Shown here piece by piece: positions 31,748 to 39,810 of a DNA stretch of 45,221 nucleotides; the stretch's first letter is position 1; every line of letters starts with the position of its first letter. The stretch is taken from assembly GCA_018304635.1 (NCBI GenBank), contig JAGVVW010000049.1, forward strand, positions 1 to 45,221, in the 5' to 3' direction. The stretch comes from Candidatus Aenigmatarchaeota archaeon (GTDB taxonomy: Archaea > Aenigmatarchaeota > Aenigmatarchaeia > GW2011-AR5 > JACRMX01). The position numbers and the translations under genes were made by a program. The notes beneath the pieces were generated by a model. The model saw only the letters and a program-made list of their open reading frames with translations, made no database searches and had not been told where the DNA came from.

Positions 31748-32014
31748 CTGACATATGTTATAATTGTTTATGATATAAGTGTAGAAAGGGTCAATAAGGT
31801 GTGTCAGTTTCTGAGAACTCATCTCAACTGGGTGCAGAACTCTGTTTTCGAAGGCGAATTGTCAGAAAGCGGTTTGGAAAAAATAAGACATGGCCTGAAA
31901 AGGTTGATAAACAAGGATGTTGATTCGGTACTGTTTTATATATTTTCCAGCCGCAAACTTGTAAAAAGGGAGCAAGTGGGTATTGAGAAAAACACGCTTT
32001 CTACACTGATTTGA
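31748..32014 (+). CDS. cas2: Cas2, with a non-standard start codon (CTG)
   Basis: The frame immediately after the cas1 stop reads CTG ACA TAT GTT and continues 'YVIIVYDISVERVNKVCQFL', the Cas2 N-terminal ferredoxin strand with the conserved Asp of VYD. It ends after 88 residues, the normal Cas2 length. No ATG, GTG or TTG lies ahead of the core strand; the ATG at 31755 is out of frame, and the GTG at 31799 would delete the first strand and the Asp. A GGTGGT ribosome-binding site overlaps the cas1 end. CTG initiation, or in-frame readthrough of the cas1 TAA, are the options. Confidence 0.85.
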   Translation: MTYVIIVYDISVERVNKVCQFLRTHLNWVQNSVFEGELSESGLEKIRHGLKRLINKDVDSVLFYIFSSRKLVKREQVGIEKNTLSTLI

Positions 32015-32131
32015 GCAGAATTCGGGGTGATGATGTGGAGATTTATAAACAGAATGCATTATCAGAACATCACGTTAATAGCTTTAAAAATTTTGCATGC
32101 AAACATAACATTAAAGCAGTTTTATGACGGG
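32015..32131 (+). promoter_or_regulatory. CRISPR leader with TATA box
   Basis: These 117 bp between cas2 and the first repeat are AT-rich and hold a TATA box, TTTATAAA (32042-32049). Transcription would start near 32070, about 60 bp before the first repeat. The leader lies on the cas2 side because the degenerate repeat is at the opposite end. Confidence 0.6.
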
Positions 32132-32871
32132 GTTTGAAGAGGACTAGTGTAGTATTGAAATATAGCATCAGAAAAAAACGTTTTGAAAATGTATCATGAG
32201 TTTGAAGAGGACTAGTGTAGTATTGAAATGGATAATGCATTTCTTTAATTTGAAAAGAGAAAATATGTTTGAAGAGGACTAGTGTAGTATTGAAATACAA
32301 AAGAAATATTTATATCTCGGTGCTGTTATTTGTTTGAAGAGGACTAGTGTAGTATTGAAATTTATGCTATTTAGCATTATACATGCTAAACTTTCTGGTT
32401 TGAAGAGGACTAGTGTAGTATTGAAATATGGAATTGTATGCCGAAGAAATTGTGAAATTTCAGGGTTTGAAGAGGACTAGTGTAGTATTGAAATTTGTTT
32501 TCTGCGTTTCCTGTCTTATCTTTTTCATTATGTTTGAAGAGGACTAGTGTAGTATTGAAATTTATATCGTTAAGTATCCATTCATGCTTACATCTCTGTT
32601 TGAAGAGGACTAGTGTAGTATTGAAATCTCAAATTTGCCCTGCTCAGATTTGCCCTGCTCAGATGTTTGAAGAGGACTAGTGTAGTATTGAAATTTGACA
32701 TATCATAACAAAAATCCCGCCGACACTTACGTTTGAAGAGGACTAGTGTAGTATTGAAATCGATTTGTTTCACCAAACCCCTGAATTTAAATCTTGTTTG
32801 AAGAGGACTAGTGTAGTATTGAAATAGCGCTGCAATTTCTGAAACAGCATTGCTACTGTTGTTTGAAGAGG
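32132..32871 (+). CRISPR. CRISPR array: 11 full repeats plus a truncated terminal repeat, 11 spacers
   Basis: The repeat is 30 bp, beginning GTTTGAAGAG and ending GTATTGAAAT, identical in all 11 full copies (starts at 32132, 32200, 32267, 32332, 32398, 32465, 32532, 32598, 32665, 32731, 32796). The final copy at 32861 keeps only GTTTGAAGAGG before diverging. Spacers are 35-38 bp. The ATTGAAAT end is typical of type I-B repeats. Spacer 8 (32628-32664) contains a 15-bp tandem duplication, ATTTGCCCTGCTCAG. Spacer 4 (32362-32397) contains ATGCTA/TAGCAT inverted repeats. Confidence 0.97.
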
Positions 32872-32956
32872 CTTCATTTTATAGAAACAAAAAAGATCCG
32901 CTGGTGAAAGAGATACTTCGTAATGGCATAAGACTGGTATGAATTTCGAGATGCTT

Positions 32957-33044
32957 AAAGAACCAAAGGTTCTTTGGCACATCGGAAAATAAAGTTTTCC
33001 GAATGTTTCGGAAATTGCGTAACGAAAGACGAGCAAAGCTCGTC
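32957..33044. other. Three consecutive perfect hairpins downstream of the array
   Basis: AAAGAACC-AAA-GGTTCTTT (32957-32975), TCGGAAAA-TAAAG-TTTTCCGA (32982-33002) and GACGAGC-AAA-GCTCGTC (33028-33044) follow each other. The third is preceded by CGTAACGAAAG, also found next to the hairpin of the 92-bp repeat. The region 32872-33219 has no convincing gene. This may be a structured RNA, a tail or terminator of the array, or decayed repeats. Confidence 0.5.
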
Positions 33045-33219
33045 AAGTCTTTCAGAATTTCTAACATTTCAGTCTCTCCGTCCAGTAAACGAGACGCATC
33101 TATAAAAATATATCAAATGCGTCATGGTTCGTTGGAGGCTGAAAAAATCATATACATATCTAAAGGAATCAAAAAAACGCCATAAAAAAACATTAAAATA
33201 CCCTTGACGAAATATAATT

Positions 33220-33594
33220 ATGTCTTTTGCTGTAATTCCATTCATATTGCTTGGCATAAGTGTACTGTTATATATAAGTCTTGTTGTAAGCCTCCTGGTG
33301 TCACTGCTTGTTGTTACCATAGGCGTGATCTTGTTTATGTTTTATAAGCAATATAATCACCAAAAGCTTTCAAAAAAGGAAATCAGCTTTATTGTAATTA
33401 CCATAGCATCGCCGGTGTTTGTTACCTTATTTTTCTTTTTATCAATGGTAACTATTCACAGCTTTAATTTAAACTGGAGTGACGCAGTTCAATCAGGCAT
33501 TACATTTTCTATTGCAACATTGTTGACCTTTATAATTGAAAAACTACTTTTTGATGCATTGATGAAGAATAAGAGGGCATCATTTTTCGGATGA
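33220..33594 (+). CDS. Small integral membrane protein
   Basis: This 124-residue protein has about four hydrophobic helices (residues ~3-27, ~28-44, ~57-80 and ~93-112) separated by a short charged loop (YNHQKLSKKE). There is no signal peptide, Cys or recognised motif. It follows the defence island and could be an accessory membrane protein or an unrelated gene. A conserved hairpin repeat lies ~90 bp downstream. Confidence 0.55.
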   Translation: MSFAVIPFILLGISVLLYISLVVSLLVSLLVVTIGVILFMFYKQYNHQKLSKKEISFIVITIASPVFVTLFFFLSMVTIHSFNLNWSDAVQSGITFSIATLLTFIIEKLLFDALMKNKRASFFG

Positions 33595-33684
33595 CCCGGG
33601 TTGCTTTTATTGTGAACCTGAGTTTGGTGAATTTTTTGAATAGTATCAGAATAAGAATTGCTTCACTACAATTATTAATTTTTT

Positions 33685-33711
33685 CATTCCCCCTATCAGG
33701 TGAGGGGAATA
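33685..33711. repeat. Dispersed hairpin repeat, copy 2
   Basis: CATTCCCC, the loop CTATCAGGTGA, then GGGGAATA match copy 1 at 9471-9497, differing by one loop base and the last stem base. Both copies lie in short gaps just downstream of membrane-protein genes. Confidence 0.6.
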
Positions 33712-33766
33712 AAAAACCTGAACCATCGCATTTTTTCTTTTTTAATGGCAAAACGAATATAGTTAT

Positions 33767-34456
33767 ATGAAAGCTGTGAAAATCTCTGTTATAATTCCTG
33801 CACTTAATGAAAAAAAATATCTTGAGGACTGCCTGAAGTCAATAAAAAACCAGAGCGTGGAGCATGAAATAATTGTCGTGTGCCCGAAAAAAGACAGCGC
33901 AGTTGAAATGGCAAACAAATATGCAAAAGTTGTTTTTGTTGATAAGCGCGGTGTTTCTTTGGCCAGAAATAAAGGAGCTGAAAAGGCACGAGGGAAAATA
34001 TTAATTTTTGCTGATGCTGATGTCCGGTTTTCTGATGATGCATTTGAAAAGATAAAGCAGAAATTTAAGGGAAATACAGGAGGAATGATTTTCAATCTTA
34101 AGCCGTGGGATGCAGAAAATAAATGCGACAAAATGATCTTTTATCTATGGAACAGAATAGTTTCTTTTCTTAATTTCTTCAGAATACCATTTACTAATGG
34201 TTCGTGTTTTGCCTTTACCAGACAGGCATTCTCAAAAGTCCGTGGTTTTGATGAATTCATGCTGACAAATGAAGACCATGATATTGCAAAACGAATTTCA
34301 AAGTATTACAGATTTGTTTTTTCTGATGTCATAGTATATACATCACTGAGAAGGCTGCACAGATGCGGCATGCTGAAATTTCTGAAGCAGCACGTAAAAT
34401 CAACATTTTTATATTTTGTATTTAAGAAAGGCAACCCAGGTTACTGGGATTCGTAA
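33767..34456 (+). CDS. Family 2 glycosyltransferase
   Basis: This 229-residue protein has the GT-A fold start 'KISVIIPALNEKKYLEDCLK' and the metal-binding 'ILIFADADVRFSDDAFEKIK' (DXD). The acceptor-side 'NEDHDIAKRI' fits the family ED motif. It transfers a sugar from a nucleotide-sugar to a lipid or glycan, probably on the inner face of the membrane. It lacks a long membrane tail. It converges on and overlaps the GT4 gene by 16 nt. Confidence 0.85.
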   Translation: MKAVKISVIIPALNEKKYLEDCLKSIKNQSVEHEIIVVCPKKDSAVEMANKYAKVVFVDKRGVSLARNKGAEKARGKILIFADADVRFSDDAFEKIKQKFKGNTGGMIFNLKPWDAENKCDKMIFYLWNRIVSFLNFFRIPFTNGSCFAFTRQAFSKVRGFDEFMLTNEDHDIAKRISKYYRFVFSDVIVYTSLRRLHRCGMLKFLKQHVKSTFLYFVFKKGNPGYWDS

Positions 34457-35553
34457 ACTCTTAGCAGATCATCTGTGAGTTTTCGTATATCGTACTTTTC
34501 CAGTGTTTGTTTTTGCTGTTCTTTAAAATTACCATTTTTGACAACCATGTTTATTTTTTTACTCATGTCACGAACATTAGATGCAACATAACCTATTTTG
34601 TTTTCTTTTACAAAATCAGCTATTACAGGTGCTTTCAATACAACTATAGGCAAACCCCCGCGGATTGCCTCTAAAAGAACCAAACCCTGTGTTTCAGTTT
34701 TGGAAGCCATGATAAAAGCATCCGAAAGCCTGTAAAGTTCATCCAGTTTTTTCCTGCTTACAAACCCGAGAAATTTTATTTTTTCATCCATATTTTCCTG
34801 ATGGACCAGCTCTTTTATTTTTTCCATATATGGGCCGCCAGATGTTATATAGAGGTCTGTGTCAGTGTCTTTCACAGCTTTTATTATTGCAGGTATATTT
34901 TTCTCTCTGGTTATTCTTCCCACATGAAGAATTATTTTTTTGTTCCGTGCTATATTATATTTTTCCCTTAGCTTCTTTTTGGATGTGCTGATTTTTTTAA
35001 TTTCAATGCCTGTCGGAATAACAGTCATTGGCTTTTTGATGCCATGCCTTCTCAGAATATTTCTCATACCTTCAGATGGCGTTATTACATGATTTGCTCG
35101 ATTATAATAATACCTGCAAACTTTCCATATGAATTTTTTAGTCAGTTTTTCAATAAGCTTAATATTTGATTTGTAGATATAATGAGCATAATCAGGCAGA
35201 TGTGTATGATATGATGCTATAAGCGGTATCTTACAATGCCTACTCATATACAATCCGGCAAAGCCCATGCTTGCGGGTGTATGGCTATGAATAATATCAA
35301 ATCCGTTTGTTTTTATTACATCTTTTATCATCCATACCAACGGAGCCCCTATTCTATATCCGGGATATGATTTGAATGATGTTGATGCACAGGTTTGTAT
35401 ATATTTGTTTCTAATATTATATTCTGGTGACCTCGGACAGAAAATATAGACATCATGACCACGTCTTCGTAGCTCTTTTGAATATGAATCTATTGAACTC
35501 ACAACCCCATTTATCTGCGGCCTATAAGTATCTGTAAAAAATGCAATTTTCAT
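34441..35553 (-). CDS. Family 4 glycosyltransferase
   Basis: This 370-residue GT-B protein starts 'MKIAFFTDTYRPQINGVVSS' and has the nucleotide-sugar-binding C-terminal domain with 'KIILHVGRITREKNIPAIIK' and the EX7E motif 'SKTETQGLVLLEAIRGGLPIV'. The likely role is mannosyl- or glucosyl-transfer in glycolipid or surface glycan synthesis, which fits the sequon-rich surface proteins of the window. Confidence 0.9.
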   Translation of the reverse strand: MKIAFFTDTYRPQINGVVSSIDSYSKELRRRGHDVYIFCPRSPEYNIRNKYIQTCASTSFKSYPGYRIGAPLVWMIKDVIKTNGFDIIHSHTPASMGFAGLYMSRHCKIPLIASYHTHLPDYAHYIYKSNIKLIEKLTKKFIWKVCRYYYNRANHVITPSEGMRNILRRHGIKKPMTVIPTGIEIKKISTSKKKLREKYNIARNKKIILHVGRITREKNIPAIIKAVKDTDTDLYITSGGPYMEKIKELVHQENMDEKIKFLGFVSRKKLDELYRLSDAFIMASKTETQGLVLLEAIRGGLPIVVLKAPVIADFVKENKIGYVASNVRDMSKKINMVVKNGNFKEQQKQTLEKYDIRKLTDDLLRVYESQ

Positions 35554-35600
35554 AAGATTCTATTGTTTACGGAGATTTTAAACTAAAACAGATCGTTATG

Positions 35601-35984
35601 TCAGTGTTGATTTGAGAAAATCTTTGATGTAGCGTAACTGCCATATTTTTTTATTCGGATAATTTTAATGGCGCGCTGATTTTTGATTTTAGGCAGTTTC
35701 TGGTCATATCCAAGGCAAATAACATCCGGCCTGATTTTTTCAACAGTTTTTGAAAAATTTTCCGGGCTTCCGATAATTATTTTGTCAGGTATTCCTGTTT
35801 TTTCCAGAATTTTTTTTCTTATCTCTGCAGGCTTAGCATAAGGCACTTTATTTCTGCTGTCATGCGCCAGAACAACGACAAGCTTATCGCCACAAGACTT
35901 GCATTTTTTAAGAAAATATTCATGGCCTTTGTGAAATGCATTGAACTTTCCGCCACAAAGAACAGTAACATTTTTCGTCTTCAT
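35601..35984 (-). CDS. Cytidylyltransferase-fold protein, RibL-like (FAD synthase)
   Basis: This 127-residue protein has 'GGKFNAFHKGHEYFLKKCKS' (HXGH nucleotidyltransferase motif) and 'DVICLGYDQKLPKIKN', close to the archaeal RibL-type FAD synthase family. RibL joins FMN and CTP or ATP to form FAD or its analogue. It could instead make a CDP-alcohol for glycan synthesis, given the adjacent glycosyltransferase 47 nt downstream on the same strand. Confidence 0.6.
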   Translation of the reverse strand: MKTKNVTVLCGGKFNAFHKGHEYFLKKCKSCGDKLVVVLAHDSRNKVPYAKPAEIRKKILEKTGIPDKIIIGSPENFSKTVEKIRPDVICLGYDQKLPKIKNQRAIKIIRIKKYGSYATSKIFSNQH

Positions 35985-36049
35985 ATATAACTACTAAAAT
36001 AACACAGGCTTAAGAAGATTTGGTTGGAAATATAAACAGGCGATCAAAT

Positions 36050-36265
36050 ATGGTAGTGTCCAAAGAGTTCGAATTTTATATAAAAGCAGATTTGAGCAAA
36101 TATGAAGGTAAATATGTAGCTATAGTAGGAGATAAAGTAGTTGCATTTGGGAGCAATGCAAGTCATGTTTTAGATGAAGCAAAAAAAAAGGCTCCCAACA
36201 AAAAACCAATGCTTGCAAAGGTGCCTAAAGAAGAAACTCTTATTTTGGTGTTGAAATGGAAATAG
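36050..36265 (+). CDS. DUF5678-like small protein
   Basis: The start chosen is ATG 36050 (71 residues, beginning MVVSKEFEFYIKADLSKYEG); an earlier in-frame start at 36020 has no support. The motif 'YEGKYVAIVGDKVVAFGSNA' followed by a helix 'SHVLDEAKKKA' is the DUF5678 pattern. The domain is often found beside retropepsin-like proteins. It overlaps the protease gene by 10 nt, showing a functional pair. Confidence 0.7.
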   Translation: MVVSKEFEFYIKADLSKYEGKYVAIVGDKVVAFGSNASHVLDEAKKKAPNKKPMLAKVPKEETLILVLKWK

Positions 36266-36657
36266 AATTTTATTTTAGAGAAGAAAAAAGCAGAATTTTT
36301 GGATCGATATTACGACCCGTGGCAGAAATTATTTTTATAAACAATGAAAAAGAAATTTTAGAATCGGTCTATATAGATTCTGGTGCAGATGTTTCTTTAA
36401 TACCGAAATCCGTAGGTGATGCTCTTGGGTTTACGATCGAGAAGTCAGATAAGATAACAGAAGTAAAAGGAATAGGTGAAAGAGGCGTTCCGATTATAAT
36501 AAAGAAAATAAAAATTAAAATAGGAGAAAAAATAATAAATACGAGAGTTGCATGGGCACTGATAGAAGATGTCCCCCTGCTTTTAGGGCGGACAGATGTT
36601 TTCAATTTATTTGATATCTGTTTTCAAAAAAACCGGAAAACTGTATTTATGAACTAA
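36256..36657 (+). CDS. Retropepsin-like aspartic protease
   Basis: This 133-residue protein has the catalytic motif 'YIDSGADVSLIPKSVGDALG' (DSG) and the C-terminal 'VPLLLGRTDVFNLFDI', the hallmark of single-domain retroviral-type aspartic proteases that work as dimers. It overlaps the DUF5678 gene. The pair may be a protease with its regulator or substrate, or a toxin-antitoxin-like unit; the last idea is inference. Confidence 0.75.
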   Translation: MEIEFYFREEKSRIFGSILRPVAEIIFINNEKEILESVYIDSGADVSLIPKSVGDALGFTIEKSDKITEVKGIGERGVPIIIKKIKIKIGEKIINTRVAWALIEDVPLLLGRTDVFNLFDICFQKNRKTVFMN

Positions 36658-36707
36658 ATCCCTAAAGCTTTGCTTCCTGACGTGCCAAAGAATCTTTGAT
36701 GAGTATT

Positions 36708-37928
36708 CTATTCCCTTTCCATTTTCGATAAGCCCCATTTTTCCAGTGCCAGTCTGAGAGATGTGTGATTTTCAGCGTATTCAGTCAGTGATATTTTTTT
36801 CATTCCTGCTTCCACAGCCTGCATCATTGCTTCAGCTCCGTGTATTGTTCCTTTTGGATGGCTGTGAATTCCGCCACCAGCTTGTATAATAATATTCCGG
36901 CCAAACATTTTAATCAATTCTGGAGCATGCGTCGGGCATAAACCACCAGAACAGACAGCAAAACATGACTTTATTCCACGCCATCTATCCTGCAATGCGT
37001 GTACTGAATCAAAAACACCTTTACCACCCTGCATTTTTCCAATAACAGTTCCTGTATGGAGCTGATCAATTCCGATCATTCTGCAGATTTTTGCTATTAC
37101 TCTCATTGCAATGCCATGATTTTCCATTCTTGTGAATGCACCATGGCCTGCTCGGTGTGCATGAATCGGAATCTTTACATGATCCCGTACAGTCTGTAGC
37201 CCTGCCCATCCGGTTGTTACAACATCAATCATGATATATTTTCCACCATGATCCTCAACAAATTTTGCCCGTTTTATCATTTCATTTGTTTCAGCAGTAA
37301 TGTTAGGCATGTAAGCTTTCTTGAATCCTGTTTCATTTTCAGCCCGCTGGCACATCATAAGTGTATTGAAAACCCTCTTCTGAAATTTGTTGAATTTCTG
37401 GTTTGAGAGGTTTTCATCATCCTTGACAATGTCACACCCGCCTATCCATGCCTGATAAGCTCTTTCAGCATGCTGTTCAGTGTTTAATCCAAGCTTTGGC
37501 TTTATTATTGTTCCTATCAGTGGCCTTTTTCTGATCTTCATTATTTTTCTTATGCCTTTAATGCCATATGCAGGACCTTTAAACGCTGTATAATACGATC
37601 TCGGAAATTCAATATCTTCTAGCCGCAGATTCTTTACATTTTTCATGTCAAAAACATTTCCAGCAACACTACTCATAAGCTGCGGAATATTATTTTTTTC
37701 AAAAAGAGTAATAGGATAAGCTATCTTAAACATCTGGCCGCGACGTTCGAAAATAAATGCACTTATTTTCTTTACATAGTTCGTGTCAGGAACATCAGAC
37801 CATGTTCCTGTGCTGGACTCAGCAGCAACAGCTGCTGCAGCATTTGTTGTTGGCGGGTCAATCCTGAATGTACAAACAACACTGTTCACAGGAACTTTTC
37901 CCAAAGAAACATAATCATCATATTGCAT
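36708..37928 (-). CDS. rbcL: RuBisCO large subunit, form III type
   Basis: This 406-residue protein has all key RuBisCO residues visible: Glu37 and TGTW in 'AAESSTGTW', Asn91 (AGNVFDMK), Lys143 in 'IIKPKLGL', the carbamylated Lys169 with Asp171 and Glu172 in 'GGCDIVKDDENLS', the His-rich 'IPIHAHRAGHGAF', loop-6 Lys in 'TVIGKMQGG', 'CSGGLCPTHAPELI' and 'QAGGGIHSHPKG'. In archaea form III acts in AMP/nucleoside degradation (ribulose 1,5-bisphosphate plus CO2 to 3-phosphoglycerate). A TATA box lies 24 bp before the ATG inside a perfect inverted repeat, pointing to a leaderless, repressed transcript. Confidence 0.92.
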   Translation of the reverse strand: MQYDDYVSLGKVPVNSVVCTFRIDPPTTNAAAAVAAESSTGTWSDVPDTNYVKKISAFIFERRGQMFKIAYPITLFEKNNIPQLMSSVAGNVFDMKNVKNLRLEDIEFPRSYYTAFKGPAYGIKGIRKIMKIRKRPLIGTIIKPKLGLNTEQHAERAYQAWIGGCDIVKDDENLSNQKFNKFQKRVFNTLMMCQRAENETGFKKAYMPNITAETNEMIKRAKFVEDHGGKYIMIDVVTTGWAGLQTVRDHVKIPIHAHRAGHGAFTRMENHGIAMRVIAKICRMIGIDQLHTGTVIGKMQGGKGVFDSVHALQDRWRGIKSCFAVCSGGLCPTHAPELIKMFGRNIIIQAGGGIHSHPKGTIHGAEAMMQAVEAGMKKISLTEYAENHTSLRLALEKWGLSKMERE

Positions 37929-37938
37929 GATAAAATAT

Positions 37939-37965
37939 ATGTTCTTATATTTATAAAAAGAACAT
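37939..37965 (-). promoter_or_regulatory. rbcL promoter inside an 8-11-8 inverted repeat
   Basis: ATGTTCTT (37939-37946) and AAGAACAT (37958-37965) flank 11 bp that contain the TATA box (TTTATAAA on the minus strand) of rbcL. A dimeric repressor bound there would exclude TBP. Spacing between half-site centres is 19 bp, close to two helical turns. Confidence 0.6.
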
Positions 37966-37981
37966 TGTATTGAGAATTATT

Positions 37982-39625
37982 TTACGTGTGTGCAAACACC
38001 AGCGAAACGCTTTTTGCACTGATTTTTTCAACCCTGCAGAATCCAAAGCTTTCCAGTTGAATCATCTGACCAGGCTTGGATTTTTTAATGCTGGGTTCAG
38101 CATATCCTTTGATTGTTGATTTTGACATTGCAATTTTAACTTCTACATTTGGCTTTGACAGCCAGTGTATTTTTGGCATGTTCTTTACTTCTTTTCCTGC
38201 ATATTTTGATTTTTCATTCAGGCGTATGTTGAATAAATCTTTCAGCCTGATTTCAAGGCCTTTGTATTTTTTAAAATCTTCCCGTTCAATATAGAGTGTT
38301 TTGCTGACAGAAATTTTTCTTGATCCTAGTTTTTTTATAGGATGATGCTGTAGTGTAATTGACCTGACTTTAGTTTTATCAATGGTTATTTCTTTCGGAT
38401 CCAGAATGAAAAAATATCTTCTGGCTTCTGCGTCAATTAATTTTCTATTGTATGCTGAAAGATTTTCCATTGAAACTGTGATATCATTTGGCTTCAGGCC
38501 TATATCCATAATTAATTTTCTTATAGCCTGAGGTTTGAATCCTCGCCGCTGCAAAGAGCGTATTGTTGCCAGATTCAGATCATCCCATCCGCCAAACTGA
38601 CCTTTTTCTACGCCTTTTCTTATAAGGCTTTTGCTCATAACCATATCAGAAACAGAAAACCTGCCAACAATGCTGGTAAAAGGGTAATTCCAGTTAAAAT
38701 ACTGGTAAATAAACCTTTGCTTTGATTCATTGGTTGAATGTTCCTGGCCCCGCAATATGTTTGTAATATTCAGGAGATGGTCGTCAATTGCAGATGAAAA
38801 ATTATAAAGCGGCCACAGGTGCTTTCTTACCAGCGGATGTTTTGGATGATCCACAATTCTCATTGCAGGCCAGTCACGTACAGCAGGGTTTTTTAATTCA
38901 AGATCGGTTTTTATTCTTAGAACAGCCTCGCCTTCTTTATATTCGTGGGTCAGCATTTTTTTCCATCTATTTTTTTGTTCTTTTGCATCAATCAACCTGC
39001 ATTGGCATGGCTTGGACTTCAGCACTAACTTTTTCCATTCATCTCCGCATGTACAAACATAAGCTTTTCCTTTATCAACTAATTCCTGTGCATATTTGTA
39101 ATATATAGGTAGTCTCTTGGATGAAATAACTTCCTTGTCCCATTTAATGTCAAGCCATTTGAGGTCTTCCTTAATCCATGCATAAAAATGCTTTTCAGGT
39201 GTTTTGACCTTCGGGTCAGTATCGTCAAAGCGAAGAATAAATTTCCCATTGTATTTTTTTCTGTACTCATCATTCAATATTGCAACTCGTATATTTCCAA
39301 TATGCAATGCTCCATCAGGATTTGGTGCAAAACGAACAACAAAAGCCCGCGAACGCTCAAGATTAGGCAGAACTTTTTTTTCTTTTTTCACTGGTTTCTT
39401 TTCATATCCTCCGAAAGATTCTATTGCTTTTTTCTGCTCCTTTGGCGACATCCGGTTTACCTGCATTGTATAAGAATCAATCATGTTTTTAATTTCAAAC
39501 AGCCTTTCCCTCAGTTCAGGATTCCCAGCCATTATTCTACCCAAAACACTTTTTGGCTGGCTAATGCCATTGTGCTCAGCAGCATTAATCAGCACCTGTT
39601 TTTTCACAGTTTCCTCAATATTCAT
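37982..39625 (-). CDS. gltX: Glutamyl-tRNA synthetase, archaeal type
   Basis: This 547-residue class I synthetase has an N-terminal archaeal extension (~100 residues), then 'RFAPNPDGALHIGNIRVAIL' (HIGH motif as HIGN), 'FDDTDPKVKTPEKHFYAWI', and the KMSKS loop as 'SDMVMSKSLIRKGV'. A C-terminal beta-barrel anticodon-binding domain follows ('YIEREDFKKYKGLEIRLKDL'), as in the archaeal/eukaryotic GluRS/GlnRS branch. It charges tRNA-Glu, and in archaea also tRNA-Gln for later amidation. It lies 53 bp upstream of rbcL on the same strand. A TAGGAGAAGG ribosome-binding site precedes it. Confidence 0.92.
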   Translation of the reverse strand: MNIEETVKKQVLINAAEHNGISQPKSVLGRIMAGNPELRERLFEIKNMIDSYTMQVNRMSPKEQKKAIESFGGYEKKPVKKEKKVLPNLERSRAFVVRFAPNPDGALHIGNIRVAILNDEYRKKYNGKFILRFDDTDPKVKTPEKHFYAWIKEDLKWLDIKWDKEVISSKRLPIYYKYAQELVDKGKAYVCTCGDEWKKLVLKSKPCQCRLIDAKEQKNRWKKMLTHEYKEGEAVLRIKTDLELKNPAVRDWPAMRIVDHPKHPLVRKHLWPLYNFSSAIDDHLLNITNILRGQEHSTNESKQRFIYQYFNWNYPFTSIVGRFSVSDMVMSKSLIRKGVEKGQFGGWDDLNLATIRSLQRRGFKPQAIRKLIMDIGLKPNDITVSMENLSAYNRKLIDAEARRYFFILDPKEITIDKTKVRSITLQHHPIKKLGSRKISVSKTLYIEREDFKKYKGLEIRLKDLFNIRLNEKSKYAGKEVKNMPKIHWLSKPNVEVKIAMSKSTIKGYAEPSIKKSKPGQMIQLESFGFCRVEKISAKSVSLVFAHT

Positions 39626-39810
39626 TTCAATATCGACCTTCTCCTATAAGTTATGCAGTTATTATATATATCCTTCGGAGTATTTATTCAAAGATATTTG
39701 TTATTTAGAGTAATTGACAGGCAAATTCTATGGAATAATTGCCCTTGAAAACATCTTTCTGTGTAACATAATTTATGCAATTCACAAAAAAACAAATCTA
39801 CTACCAAGAC

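Noticed and set aside
32132-32871. Self-targeting spacers against genes in the window
   Set aside because: No match was noticed by eye for any of the 11 spacers, but an exact search was not possible, so this is weakly excluded.
19719-33044. Insertion sequence or integrase that could have brought in the island
   Set aside because: No transposase or integrase gene is visible in the window.
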